Part shown: positions 45,235 to 54,874 of the stretch, one piece after another
How positions within the stretch are numbered: the stretch's first letter is position 1
Layout of the letters: the number at the start of each line of letters is the position of its first letter
NCBI GenBank assembly: GCA_947074195.1
Contig: CAMTOS010000003.1
Span: forward strand, 1 to 64,000
Direction: 5' to 3'
DNA: 64,000 nt
From: an uncultured Bacteroides sp.
GTDB taxonomy: Bacteria > Bacteroidota > Bacteroidia > Bacteroidales > Bacteroidaceae
The notes under the pieces: model-generated
What the model saw: the letters and a program-made list of their open reading frames with translations, nothing else
Database searches by the model: none
Told to the model about the DNA's origin: nothing
Program-made: the position numbers and the translations under genes

Positions 45235-46836
45235 ATGCGATTTAGAATAACATGGGTTATAATCTGTATCACATTCTTTTGTCCTTGCTTTGCACAGATA
45301 ATGTCGGTCGATCAGGCGATCGCCGACATTCTGAGCAGAGACGGTGAAAAGACAACACCGGCCTGGAGTTATCTGAGCCAGCATGATACAGATAGCATAT
45401 TCCCATTTCTTGAAGCAGCTCTGGAAAACAGACTTTATGTCTATCAGGACAGAGAAGCGATTACAATGACGAACGGAGAAAGCTATTATCTTTTCCCCGA
45501 ATATATAAAGACAGAAAAGCCCCTCGATATCACTCATCTGGAGCAGATTAAATTATCGCGAAAAGAGAGAGTTCTTTTCACTAATCTTATTCCGTTGATT
45601 AATCTGAACAGTGTATCAGAAGAAACCCGAAGTACAGCTTATAAACAAATTACAGAAAGAAAAGAAATTAAATGGCTGCCTTTGGTAAAGGAGGCTATAG
45701 CTAAAGAAAAAACAGAATCTGTCAGAGCAACAGCTCAGGAAACTCTTTATACATTAGAGTTACTCGGAGATAATGCAGAAGAGCAGTCTGCAGCTATTGA
45801 CTATTTCCTTGCAAATAAATCGATAAGTGTGCATCAGTTGTTACATATTTATCTTGAACGGAATGATATCAGTAAATCAAACAGAAGCAAAGTAAAAAAG
45901 CAAATCGCCCATTGGGATCTTGCTGAACGCAACAATCATATTTACCAGAATCTGTTCAGTGGCATTAGTCTTGGAAGCATACTTATTCTCAGTGCACTTG
46001 GACTTTCCATCATATATGGTTTAGCCGGAATCATTAACATGGCACACGGGGAATTTATGATGGTGGGTGCATATACGACTTATTGTATGCAACAGTTATT
46101 CGAAAAGATATTCCCGGCATCGATGTTCGACTGGTCATTTTTCTTATCACTCCCATTTGCATTTCTGACAACTGCACTGATTGGATTAATAGTTGAAAGA
46201 TTAGTTATCAGACATTTGTACAGCCGTCCACTTGAAAGCCTTTTAGCCACATGGGGAATTAGTTTAATCATGATACAACTTGCCAGAACTATTTTTGGCG
46301 ATTTGACCACCGTTAAATCACCCGCAATACTATCAGGAGGATGGGAAATATCCGAAGGGATGATTCTTCCTTATAACCGCTTATTCATCATGGGGCTGAC
46401 CATCGTGATTTTCACCACCGTTTATCTTGTATTTCAAAAATCACGCCTGGGTGTAAAGATACGTGCGGTTACTCAAAACAGAAACATGAGTGCCTGTGTA
46501 GGTATATCGACCAAAAAGACCGATATGATTACATTTATGCTTGGTTCGGGTTTGGCTGGTGTAGCCGGATGTGCGGTGACTCTTATAGGTAATGTGGTTC
46601 CGGATATGGGACAAACTTATGTGGTCGATTCATTCCTTGTAGTTGTAACTGGCGGTGTAGGCAAACTTGCAGGCTGTGTTGTATCCGGTCTTGGCATAGG
46701 TGTACTTTCGAAAGCATTCGAAGTACCATTTGAAGCCGTTTACGGAAAAGTTTTAATATTAGTACTTATCATCGTATTCTTACAGTATCGCCCAAAAGGT
46801 TTGTTTGCCGATAAAGGACGAATTGGTGAAGATTAA
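45235..46836 (+). CDS. urtB: Urea ABC transporter permease UrtB
   Basis: Residues about 240-533 form the LivH-like permease (ISLGSILILSALGLSIIYGLAGIINMAHGEFMMVGAYT). The N-terminal ~235 residues are a signal-like helix followed by a helical, HEAT-like extracytoplasmic segment, a known trait of UrtB that separates it from LivH. The start at 45235 gives a good signal peptide. It is co-transcribed with urtA (27-bp gap). Confidence 0.95.
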   Translation: MRFRITWVIICITFFCPCFAQIMSVDQAIADILSRDGEKTTPAWSYLSQHDTDSIFPFLEAALENRLYVYQDREAITMTNGESYYLFPEYIKTEKPLDITHLEQIKLSRKERVLFTNLIPLINLNSVSEETRSTAYKQITERKEIKWLPLVKEAIAKEKTESVRATAQETLYTLELLGDNAEEQSAAIDYFLANKSISVHQLLHIYLERNDISKSNRSKVKKQIAHWDLAERNNHIYQNLFSGISLGSILILSALGLSIIYGLAGIINMAHGEFMMVGAYTTYCMQQLFEKIFPASMFDWSFFLSLPFAFLTTALIGLIVERLVIRHLYSRPLESLLATWGISLIMIQLARTIFGDLTTVKSPAILSGGWEISEGMILPYNRLFIMGLTIVIFTTVYLVFQKSRLGVKIRAVTQNRNMSACVGISTKKTDMITFMLGSGLAGVAGCAVTLIGNVVPDMGQTYVVDSFLVVVTGGVGKLAGCVVSGLGIGVLSKAFEVPFEAVYGKVLILVLIIVFLQYRPKGLFADKGRIGED

Positions 46837-46853
46837 TCAAAACAGGAATTATT

Positions 46854-47939
46854 ATGGAAAAAGAGAAATTAAACTATATACTTTTCTTACTGGCATTCCT
46901 GATTTTACTTCCGGCAGCCAATTTGATGGGATGGGTAGATATCAATACCATGACCTTATGGGGACGCTATTTTTGCTTTGCCATTGCAGCAATCGGCGTA
47001 GATCTCATTTGGGGATATACAGGGATAATGACCATGTGTCAGGCATTTTTCTTCTGTCTTGGTGCATATGGTATAGGAATGTTTATGACATTAAGCAATC
47101 TGCCAGCAGGACAAACGGTCCCCGACTTTATGACATGGAATAATGTAACCACACTCCCTTTCTTCTGGAAACCATTCGAAACTTTTACAGGTACTGTCAT
47201 AGCTTGTATTATTATCAGTATAGGATTCGGCTTCATCAGTTATTTTATTTTCCGCCGTCGCATTAAAGGAGTATTTTTTGCAATTATAACTCAAGCTTTG
47301 GCCTGGGCTATGTTCTTACTCTTTTCAAGAAATGAAACCATGCTGGGTGGATCAAACGGGTTGACAAACTTCCCTACTCTGCTTGGACTGGATCTCCGTG
47401 CAGATAATGTGAAACTTGGTTTATACATATTCACTGTAATTATGCTGGGAGTAATATTCTTTCTTTCGAAAAAACTTACGGAATCCAAATTCGGGAAAGT
47501 TCTGGTAGGGATCAGAGATAGTGAATCCCGCCTGCGATTTACAGGCTACAAGGTGGTTCAGTATCAAACTGCCATCTTCATTATCGGTGCATTAATCGCA
47601 GTGGTAGCCGGCATGTTGTATTTACCACAAACAGGTATTGTTACACCGGGGCGAATGAGTGTACGCGCATCAATCGAAATGTTGATTTGGGTAGCATTGG
47701 GCGGTCGTGGAAATCTAAAGGGTGCAATAATCGGAGCCCTAATCGTGAATATGCTATACAGTATTTTCACTTCACTGATGCCTGAAGCATGGCCATACAT
47801 CCTTGGTTTACTCTATATCATCACGGTGCTTTATATGAAGAAAGGTATACTCGGACTTATCGCTTCTATTGGATTAAAATGGAGATTGAATAAAAAATGG
47901 TTGTTCTTTAAACGCAAAAAATATGTTGAAAATACGTAA
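46854..47939 (+). CDS. urtC: Urea ABC transporter permease UrtC
   Basis: This 361-residue LivM-like permease has about nine to ten hydrophobic helices. Family blocks seen: DLIWGYTGIMTMCQAFFFCLGAYGIGM, ETMLGGSNGLTNFP, GIRDSESRLRFTGYKV and WVALGGRGNLKGAIIGALIVNML. The 3' end overlaps urtD by 17 nt. With UrtB it forms the inner-membrane channel. Confidence 0.95.
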   Translation: MEKEKLNYILFLLAFLILLPAANLMGWVDINTMTLWGRYFCFAIAAIGVDLIWGYTGIMTMCQAFFFCLGAYGIGMFMTLSNLPAGQTVPDFMTWNNVTTLPFFWKPFETFTGTVIACIIISIGFGFISYFIFRRRIKGVFFAIITQALAWAMFLLFSRNETMLGGSNGLTNFPTLLGLDLRADNVKLGLYIFTVIMLGVIFFLSKKLTESKFGKVLVGIRDSESRLRFTGYKVVQYQTAIFIIGALIAVVAGMLYLPQTGIVTPGRMSVRASIEMLIWVALGGRGNLKGAIIGALIVNMLYSIFTSLMPEAWPYILGLLYIITVLYMKKGILGLIASIGLKWRLNKKWLFFKRKKYVENT

Positions 47940-48687
47940 TCTGACAGTAACATTCGGTGGAGTGGTCGCTCTTAATCTACATAAATTCGATTTAGCAGAT
48001 AAGGAGCTTCGTGTCATCATCGGACCAAATGGCGCAGGTAAATCGACCATGATGGATGTACTCTGCGGGAAGACTCAACCCAATCAGGGTACGGCCATTT
48101 TTAATGGTGAGGAGTTAATCGGTAAATCCGAAATAGAAATCAATCATATGGGTGTTGGACGTAAGTTTCAGAAACCTACCGTATTCGATGGACTAACGGT
48201 ATTCGATAATATGCTGCTCGGACTAAAATGCAATAAGAATGTATTTTCATCGATATTCTTTAGTCTTTCAGGAGAACAAAGAGCAAAAATATACGAAGTA
48301 GCCGAACTGGTTAATCTTGATAACGAGCTAAAGACTATGGCTGGTTCTTTATCGCACGGACAAAAACAATGGCTGGAGATAGCTATTGTTCTCCTTCAGG
48401 ATCCGGAATTACTTTTGATTGACGAACCCGCTGCCGGCATGTCTGACTCTGAAACCGAAAAGACTGGTGAATTGCTGATTGAACTTGGTAAAAGACGCGG
48501 CGTCATCGTTATCGAACATGATATGCATTTTGTAGAACAGATTGCTAAAGATAAAGTAACTGTACTGGTACGCGGTTCTATTCTGACAGAAGGTTCTTTC
48601 CAGCAGGTAAAGAATGATAAGAGTGTAATTGACTGCTATCTGGGCGCACCGGATTCAGCGCAAATGAGAAATATGAAACAAGCCTGA
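47923..48687 (+). CDS. urtD: Urea ABC transporter ATPase UrtD
   Basis: This LivG-type ABC ATPase has Walker A GPNGAGKST (about 34-42), signature LSHGQKQWLEIA and Walker B LLLIDEPAAGMSDSE. UrtD-specific features are the SHGQKQWLEI signature and the FQKPTVFDGLTVFDNM Q-loop region. It overlaps urtC by 17 nt and is 5 nt from urtE. Confidence 0.95.
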   Translation: MLKIRNLTVTFGGVVALNLHKFDLADKELRVIIGPNGAGKSTMMDVLCGKTQPNQGTAIFNGEELIGKSEIEINHMGVGRKFQKPTVFDGLTVFDNMLLGLKCNKNVFSSIFFSLSGEQRAKIYEVAELVNLDNELKTMAGSLSHGQKQWLEIAIVLLQDPELLLIDEPAAGMSDSETEKTGELLIELGKRRGVIVIEHDMHFVEQIAKDKVTVLVRGSILTEGSFQQVKNDKSVIDCYLGAPDSAQMRNMKQA

Positions 48688-48692
48688 TCGTT

Positions 48693-49400
48693 ATGAATAA
48701 AATACTTGAAACTAAAGATCTGCATGCCGCCTATGGACAAAGCACTATTTTATGGGGTGTAGATATGCAGGTAAAACGCAAAGAGGTAACTACAATAATG
48801 GGACGCAATGGTGTTGGCAAAACGACTCTGATGCGCACTATTATGGGACTACTAAAAACGACTGAAGGAGATATTCAGTTTAATGAGGATAATATAAAGA
48901 GTTATCCGACTTATAAACGTGCACAAAGAGGAATTGGTTATGTTCCTCAAGGAAGGGAAATCATTCCTAAACTTACCGTTTATGAGAATATCCTTATTGG
49001 TACAGAAGCCCTGCCGTCGGGGCCGAAAACATTTGATGAAGATGAGATTTATTCCTTATTCCCAATTCTAAAAACATTCAGAAACCGTATGGGCGGAAAT
49101 CTGAGTGGCGGACAACAACAGCAACTGGCCATTGCCCGGGCATTAGTTGGAAAGCCTCAACTATTAATTCTGGATGAACCCACCGAAGGTATTCAACCAT
49201 CAATTACATTAGAAATAGCTGATGTATTAAAGAAATTAGTAGCTGAAAGAGATATGAGTATTCTTTTAGTAGAACAAAAACTGGATTTCGCTAAAATTCT
49301 GACCGATCAGTATTTCATTATGGATAGAGGAAAAGTGGTTCGAAATTTCACGAAAGAAAATGCTGATTATGACGAATTGAAATCTTACTTATCGGTTTAA
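48693..49400 (+). CDS. urtE: Urea ABC transporter ATPase UrtE
   Basis: This LivF-type ATPase has Walker A GRNGVGKTT, signature LSGGQQQQLAIARAL and Walker B LLILDEPTEGIQPSI, the last being characteristic of UrtE. At 235 residues it completes the five-component urea importer. Confidence 0.95.
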   Translation: MNKILETKDLHAAYGQSTILWGVDMQVKRKEVTTIMGRNGVGKTTLMRTIMGLLKTTEGDIQFNEDNIKSYPTYKRAQRGIGYVPQGREIIPKLTVYENILIGTEALPSGPKTFDEDEIYSLFPILKTFRNRMGGNLSGGQQQQLAIARALVGKPQLLILDEPTEGIQPSITLEIADVLKKLVAERDMSILLVEQKLDFAKILTDQYFIMDRGKVVRNFTKENADYDELKSYLSV

Positions 49401-49419
49401 ACTTAAAAAACAATTCAAT

Positions 49420-50166
49420 ATGAGATTAACTCCAAGAGATATAGAAAAACTTATGCTTCACACAGCGTGCGTGGTTGCTCAGAAAAGATATGCACGCGGA
49501 TTAAAACTGAATTATCCGGAAGCAATTGCATTAATATCGGGTCAGTTACTTGAATTTATTCGTGATGGACATAACCTCTCGGAATTGACAGAGATGGGAA
49601 CATACATACTCGGAACAGATGATGTTATGCCGGGAGTAGCTGAAATGATAAATGAAGTTCAGGTAGAGGGAACACTGGTAGACGGGACTAAACTGGTATC
49701 GGTACATGAGCCCATTAAATATCAGAATCTGGATCCTAAACTGGCACTCTATGGCTCAGGATTAACTAAGTCTAAAGACAGATTAGAGACAGATAACTCA
49801 ATGAATTTTATCCCGGGGAAAACTGAGATTCTTGACATTCCGGTTAAGATTAATGAATTCCGTGATACCATCTCCATGAATATCACCAATACAGGTACCC
49901 GCCCGGTCCAGATTGGTTCGCATTGCAATTTTGCCGAGACCAACAGAGCCTTGAAGTTTGACAGAATTGCTTCTGTAGGTTATCGTTTGAATATTCCTGC
50001 CGGCACAGCTATTCGCTTCGAACCGGGAGAAACAAAAACTGTTGAATTGGTTGAAATTTCAGGTGAAAAGAAAATCTTCGGTGGAAATAATCTTGTAAAC
50101 GGTGAATATAGTGGCCGCAAAAAAGAGATTGAGTCTGCCATGAAAGAGAAAAGCTTTATTAAATAA
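49420..50166 (+). CDS. ureA: Urease fused gamma-beta subunit (UreA of Helicobacter type)
   Basis: Residues 1-100 are the urease gamma subunit ([23 protein letters not shown]...[21 protein letters not shown]...[22 protein letters not shown] block), and residues about 105-248 the beta subunit ([50 protein letters not shown]). A single-chain gamma-beta subunit is the arrangement of Helicobacter UreA, where the alpha partner is called UreB. It lies 19 nt after urtE and 19 nt before the alpha subunit gene. Confidence 0.93.
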   Translation: MRLTPRDIEKLMLHTACVVAQKRYARGLKLNYPEAIALISGQLLEFIRDGHNLSELTEMGTYILGTDDVMPGVAEMINEVQVEGTLVDGTKLVSVHEPIKYQNLDPKLALYGSGLTKSKDRLETDNSMNFIPGKTEILDIPVKINEFRDTISMNITNTGTRPVQIGSHCNFAETNRALKFDRIASVGYRLNIPAGTAIRFEPGETKTVELVEISGEKKIFGGNNLVNGEYSGRKKEIESAMKEKSFIK

Positions 50167-50185
50167 GAATGGAGGTATAAAAGAT

Positions 50186-51895
50186 ATGGCTACAATAGAT
50201 AGAAAACAATATGTAGAAATGTATGGTCTTACTACAGGTGACAAGGTGACTTTAGGCGATACAGGACTGAAAATCTGTGTCGAGAAAGATTATACTGTAT
50301 ATGGTGAAGAATGTGTATTTGGTGGTGGTAAAGTGATTCGTGACGGTATGGGTCAGGCTTCTGGTTTTAAAGATGAAGAGGTACTCGATTTGGTTATTAC
50401 AAATGCATTAATTATCGATTATAAAGGAATTTATAAGGCAGATATCGGTGTAAAAAATGGTAAGATTAAAGGAGTTGGAAAAGCCGGGAATCCACATATT
50501 CAACCAGGCGTAACTCCCGGACTGATTGTAGGCACTATTACAGAAGTTATATCAGGGGAAGGACTTATCGCAACTGCAGGTGCTATTGATACACATGTAC
50601 ATTATATCAGTCCACAGCAAGCCGATGAAGCTCTTGCGAATGGAACGACAACCTTTATCGGTGGAGGGACAGGTCCGGCAACGGGAACTTATGCAACAAC
50701 ATGTACTGTAGGTGCTTTTTATCTGCAAAAGATGATGGAAGCCACCGATCAGATCCCCATTAACTTTGGTTTCCTTGGTAAAGGAAATTCAAGCAAACCT
50801 GAAGCTCTTAAACTACAGATTGAAGCAGGAGCATGCGGTCTGAAATTGCATGAAGACTGGGGAACAACTCCAGCGGCAATCGATACTTGCCTGAATATAG
50901 CCGATCAGCACGATGTACAGATTTGTATTCATACCGATTCAATTAATGAATGTGGTTATGTGGAAGATACATTTAAGGCGTTCGATGGAAGAACAATCCA
51001 TACTTATCATACAGAAGGGGCCGGTGGCGGACACGCACCAGATATTATTAAAGCATGTTCTCAGCCAAATATCCTGCCTTCATCTACCACTCCTACGAAT
51101 CCTTATAGCATCAATACTTTCGATGAGCATTTGGATATGCTGATGATTTGTCACCATTTAGATAAGAATAATCCTGAAGATGTATCTTTTGCGAAAAGCC
51201 GTATACGACAGGGAACTATTGGAGCCGAAGACATTTTGCATGATATGGGAGCCATCTCTATTTTTACATCTGACTCTCAGGCGATGGGACGTATCGGAGA
51301 AGTGATATGCCGTACCTGGCAAATTGCCTCACGAATGAAAGAAATCCGTGGTCCACTTCCTGAAGATGAAGGAAAGGAGAATGATAACTTCCGTGTACGC
51401 CGTTATATTGCAAAATATACTATTAATCCGGCATTAGCGCATGGATTGGCACAAACTGTTGGTTCAATCGAAAGTAATAAAATGGCCGATATCGTATTAT
51501 GGAAACCATGCTTTTTTGGTACTAAGCCCGAAACCATCATAAAAGGTGGAATGATTGCCTATGCACAGATGGGTGATCCGAATGCTTCCATTCCAACGCC
51601 TGAGCCTTATTTCCCGCGACCAATGTTTGGTGCATTAGGCAAGGCAGCAGCAAGTAATTCATGTGTGTTTGTATCTGAAGCATCACTCGAAAAAGTAAAA
51701 AGTTATGGTTTAGAGAAAAAAGCGATAGCGGTGCATGGTTGTCGCGTAGTTTCCAAATCAGATCTGAAACTAAACAATACGATGCCTGATATAGAAGTCG
51801 ATACTGAAACGTTTCAGGTGAAAGTAGACGGAAAAGAGCTTGAATGTATTCCTGCACCTAAATTACCATTAGCACAATTATATAATATGTTCTAA
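50186..51895 (+). CDS. ureC: Urease alpha (catalytic) subunit
   Basis: All metal ligands are intact: His137/His139 ([10 protein letters not shown]), the lysine to be carbamylated Lys220 (GLKLHEDWG), His249 (CIHTDS), His275 ([15 protein letters not shown]) and Asp363 (SDSQAMG). The mobile-flap Cys322-His323 ([13 protein letters not shown]) is also present. The 569-residue length is normal. Second-shell changes relative to H. pylori UreB as I remember it: Cys247 replaces Ala two residues before the metal His249, and GPADGTNATT reads [10 protein letters not shown]. It hydrolyses urea to ammonia and carbamate. No accessory genes follow; a terminator-like hairpin ends the operon. Confidence 0.95.
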   Translation: MATIDRKQYVEMYGLTTGDKVTLGDTGLKICVEKDYTVYGEECVFGGGKVIRDGMGQASGFKDEEVLDLVITNALIIDYKGIYKADIGVKNGKIKGVGKAGNPHIQPGVTPGLIVGTITEVISGEGLIATAGAIDTHVHYISPQQADEALANGTTTFIGGGTGPATGTYATTCTVGAFYLQKMMEATDQIPINFGFLGKGNSSKPEALKLQIEAGACGLKLHEDWGTTPAAIDTCLNIADQHDVQICIHTDSINECGYVEDTFKAFDGRTIHTYHTEGAGGGHAPDIIKACSQPNILPSSTTPTNPYSINTFDEHLDMLMICHHLDKNNPEDVSFAKSRIRQGTIGAEDILHDMGAISIFTSDSQAMGRIGEVICRTWQIASRMKEIRGPLPEDEGKENDNFRVRRYIAKYTINPALAHGLAQTVGSIESNKMADIVLWKPCFFGTKPETIIKGGMIAYAQMGDPNASIPTPEPYFPRPMFGALGKAAASNSCVFVSEASLEKVKSYGLEKKAIAVHGCRVVSKSDLKLNNTMPDIEVDTETFQVKVDGKELECIPAPKLPLAQLYNMF

Positions 51896-51927
51896 TCGTT
51901 TTCAATACCTTTATTTAAATGAGTAGG

Positions 51928-51957
51928 GTTCCCGATTTTTAGCGGGAACTCTATTTC
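51928..51957 (+). terminator. Probable terminator of the urea operon
   Basis: GTTCCCG (51928-51934) pairs with CGGGAAC (51943-51949) around an 8-nt loop, followed by a T-rich but interrupted run. Confidence 0.55.
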
Positions 51958-51975
51958 TATATATATAAAAGTGAT

Positions 51976-51983
51976 TATTTTTG
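51976..51983 (+). promoter_or_regulatory. -7 promoter element of the two-component pair
   Basis: TATTTTTG matches TAnnTTTG 18 bp before the kinase ATG. No TTTG at the canonical upstream distance. Confidence 0.5.
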
Positions 51984-52000
51984 CATTAAAACAATAACGA

Positions 52001-53368
52001 ATGTTTACGCCACGCAATTATCAATACATCCTTAAACAGTTTCAATGGAAATATGCTATAGCATTGCTTGTCATAGCACTGCTTTCTCTTTGCTGCCAAA
52101 TTCACATTCAAAACTATCTGAACAATCAGTATTCAGACTCTCATCTGATTAATTATGCAGCTAAACTTCGTGCTGATTCTCAAACGATGGTTAAGTATGC
52201 CTTATTACTTCAGGAAGGCAAGAACTATCGTACAGACGGGAAAGATTTTACTAATACGTTTAAGCAATGGACAGCCACACATAAAAGTCTCCGGCATGGC
52301 AATGATTTTTTAAATATACCACCCAATGCTGATAAAATGATAGAGGAGTTATTCACCATCATTGACACTCCGTATCAGAATATGTTAGATGCCGGGAATG
52401 AGATATGCAATATTTTAGAAAGCAGAAATGTCAAAGATACGATTATGCTAAAGCCTTATGTTCAGCAGCTGCTAAACTACGAGAAAAGTTATCTTTTGGG
52501 AATGGAAATGATTGTATTTGAATATGACCTTACTTCCAAACAGAATATACGTCATCTAAAACAAGTGGAATGGTGGCTTTTTGCCTTACTCATCATCTGC
52601 CTCATTCTGGAAGCTTTGTTCATATTTGTTCCGCTGTATCATCAATTGAGAAATACCTTCCAGAATTTAATGGAAAGCAATCGTGCTTCTCATGAAATGG
52701 CCAGCAGACTTCAAAAAATACGCTCTGATGCAATTCTTACCGGAGAAACAAGGGAGCGTAAACGAATATCGTCGGAAATACATGATGGCATCGGTCAGAT
52801 GCTGACTGCACTGAAGATGCGCATTGAAATGCTGGAAAATCAAGAGGAGCTTAAAGGAGAAATGCTTGCTGATATTCGCGAAATGACGGTTACTATTGTT
52901 AAAGAGACCAGACGTGTTTGTGCTGAACTATTGCCTAATATCTTAGATGACTTCGGTCTTAAATCGGCGATAAATGAATTGCAAAAAACGGTCCGTGAAA
53001 ATTCTAAACTCGATGTTTCATTTCATGATGAAATTGAAGAAGGTGTGCTCACCAAGCAACAGGAAGTTATTATTTACCGCATATTACAAGAGGCCATTAA
53101 CAATGCAATGAAACATGCACATGCTTCACACTTGGAGATTAATACCGAAACTGACGCTGAAAACATTTATATCACTATTAAAGATGATGGAATAGGTTTC
53201 AAAGTTAAAATCGATGAAATATATGATGGCCAAAGTTCCGGAATTCACGGATTAGGTCTATTAAATATGAAAGAACGAACCGAAATGATGGGAGGTAAAT
53301 TCCATATTTTGTCTGTTCCTGGCAAAGGAACTACCATATCTTTAACTATTCCATATCACATCAACTAA
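52001..53368 (+). CDS. NarX-like sensor histidine kinase
   Basis: Two membrane helices (about 17-37 and 191-212) enclose a periplasmic helical domain. Its LINYAAKLRADSQTMVKYALLLQ segment resembles the P-box region of NarX/PilJ-type sensors. A HisKA_3 dimerisation domain carries the phospho-acceptor His261 (ERKRISSEIHDGIGQ). A HATPase_c domain has the N-box ILQEAINNAMKHAHA and DDGIGF and GIHGLGLLNM. It is the first gene of a two-gene operon with the response regulator and lies just after the urease operon. Sensing of a nitrogen compound is suggested but not shown. Confidence 0.88.
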   Translation: MFTPRNYQYILKQFQWKYAIALLVIALLSLCCQIHIQNYLNNQYSDSHLINYAAKLRADSQTMVKYALLLQEGKNYRTDGKDFTNTFKQWTATHKSLRHGNDFLNIPPNADKMIEELFTIIDTPYQNMLDAGNEICNILESRNVKDTIMLKPYVQQLLNYEKSYLLGMEMIVFEYDLTSKQNIRHLKQVEWWLFALLIICLILEALFIFVPLYHQLRNTFQNLMESNRASHEMASRLQKIRSDAILTGETRERKRISSEIHDGIGQMLTALKMRIEMLENQEELKGEMLADIREMTVTIVKETRRVCAELLPNILDDFGLKSAINELQKTVRENSKLDVSFHDEIEEGVLTKQQEVIIYRILQEAINNAMKHAHASHLEINTETDAENIYITIKDDGIGFKVKIDEIYDGQSSGIHGLGLLNMKERTEMMGGKFHILSVPGKGTTISLTIPYHIN

Positions 53369-53385
53369 AAATAATACCTGATAAT

Positions 53386-54060
53386 ATGACCAGACAACCA
53401 ATAAACATACTTCTTGCCGACGATCATGAAATATTTCGTCTTGGCGTAAAACAGTTCATCGATAATGAAAAAGACATGCAGGTTATTGCTATGGCTGATA
53501 ATGGAAAAGATGCGCTCGAAAAAGCTCTTTCTCTACAGCCGGATTTAATTCTGATGGATATTGCCATGCCCGAAATGAACGGATTAGAAGCATCGAAAGA
53601 GATATTAAGTAAAATGCCTCAGGCGAAAATTCTTTTGATTAGTTTATATGATCTTGCCGATTATGTAAAACAATCGCTTCGGATAGGTGTATCGGGATAT
53701 GTCCTGAAGGATGCACCCAATAAAATATTTCTCAATGCCATTAGAAGTGTTGCCGAAGGGAAATATTTTTATTCAGGTGATCTGACGAATATTCTTATGT
53801 CTGAATATCATCAACTGAAAGATCAAAAATGTTCTGATACAGAAAGAGTAATTCAACCCCTTAAACAACGAAAACTTACGGAAAGGGAGTTGGAAATTCT
53901 GGGACAAATTGCAACGGGAGTTTCAAACAAAGATCTTGCTCTCAAATATGGTGTTAGCACACGTACGATTGAAACGCACCGACTTAACATTATGAGAAAA
54001 ATGCAGGTAAATCAGATAGAAGCTGCCATTGATCAGGCATTGAAGCAAGGGCTATTGTAA
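53386..54060 (+). CDS. NarL/FixJ-family response regulator
   Basis: The receiver domain (1-120) has acidic Asp12-Asp13, the phosphorylatable Asp58 (ILMDIAMPEMNG) and Lys108. A LuxR-type HTH follows (about 160-220: LTERELEILGQIATGVSNKDLALKYGVSTRTIETHRLNIMRKMQ). It lies 17 nt after the cognate kinase and converges on the SDR gene 1 bp away. Confidence 0.93.
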   Translation: MTRQPINILLADDHEIFRLGVKQFIDNEKDMQVIAMADNGKDALEKALSLQPDLILMDIAMPEMNGLEASKEILSKMPQAKILLISLYDLADYVKQSLRIGVSGYVLKDAPNKIFLNAIRSVAEGKYFYSGDLTNILMSEYHQLKDQKCSDTERVIQPLKQRKLTERELEILGQIATGVSNKDLALKYGVSTRTIETHRLNIMRKMQVNQIEAAIDQALKQGLL

Positions 54061-54061
54061 A

Positions 54062-54874
54062 TTACTCAATCTTATAATTCTTTTTAATCATATATTGTCT
54101 TAACCTTGTCGGTAAAAGATGCCTTAAATGTGCAAAAACCACTTGTGCAGTGGGACCTATTATACTTCGGAAAGGAGGATTTCTCATTTGGATAAGTTTT
54201 ATTAAAGTTTGTCCAACCAATGATGGATCACTACCATTCTGTTCACTTCGTTCTATAATTCGCATTATGCGCCTGAAGTATTCTTTATAAGCCACATCCT
54301 GATTTGTTGTTTCAGAAATAGATCTGTTGGTGGTAAAATCTGTTTTCATATCACCAGGTTCTATCAGGCATACTTTAATGCCAAAAGGATAAACTTCCAT
54401 TGCCAGTGCTTCACTATAACCCTCTATCGCAAATTTGGAAGCTGAATAAAACCCCTGATAAGGAACGGCAATCATACCGGCAATAGAACTTATGTTGATT
54501 ATCATTCCTTTGCCTTCTCGTCGCATATAAGGCAATACGGACTGACACACCTGATGCATACCAAGAAAGTTTGTATTCAGTTGCTGCATAGCCTCATCAT
54601 GGCTGGTTAATTCGAGTGCACCACTGATACCTGTACCGGCATTGTTAACTAAAACATCTATTCTTCCCTCTCTATTTATGATTTCTAAAACCACTTGTTC
54701 AATAGAACCTCTGTCAGTAATATCCATTTTGAGCATTTGTATAGTCGTATTTACATAATCAGATTTACGACTTGTACCATAGACCTTATTCCCTGATTTT
54801 GCAAGCATGTCAGCACTTATTTTGCCGATGCCCGAAGATGCTCCGGTTATTAATATGACTTTCGATGATTTCAT
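54062..54874 (-). CDS. Short-chain dehydrogenase/reductase
   Basis: The Rossmann motif GASSGIG is near residues 11-17, followed by NNAGTGISGALE and the catalytic Ser-Tyr-Lys set (NISSIAGMIAVPYQGFYSASKFAIEGYSEALAMEV), then IEPGDMKT. I chose the ATG at 54874, which starts MKSSKVILITG; the longer frame adds an unrelated hydrophobic leader. At 270 residues it is a classical SDR; substrate unknown. Confidence 0.9.
   Translation of the reverse strand: MKSSKVILITGASSGIGKISADMLAKSGNKVYGTSRKSDYVNTTIQMLKMDITDRGSIEQVVLEIINREGRIDVLVNNAGTGISGALELTSHDEAMQQLNTNFLGMHQVCQSVLPYMRREGKGMIINISSIAGMIAVPYQGFYSASKFAIEGYSEALAMEVYPFGIKVCLIEPGDMKTDFTTNRSISETTNQDVAYKEYFRRIMRIIERSEQNGSDPSLVGQTLIKLIQMRNPPFRSIIGPTAQVVFAHLRHLLPTRLRQYMIKKNYKIE

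Noticed and set aside
43942..49400. Branched-chain amino-acid (Liv) transporter
   Set aside because: The UrtB N-terminal domain, UrtA motifs and the directly following urease genes favour urea over branched-chain amino acids.
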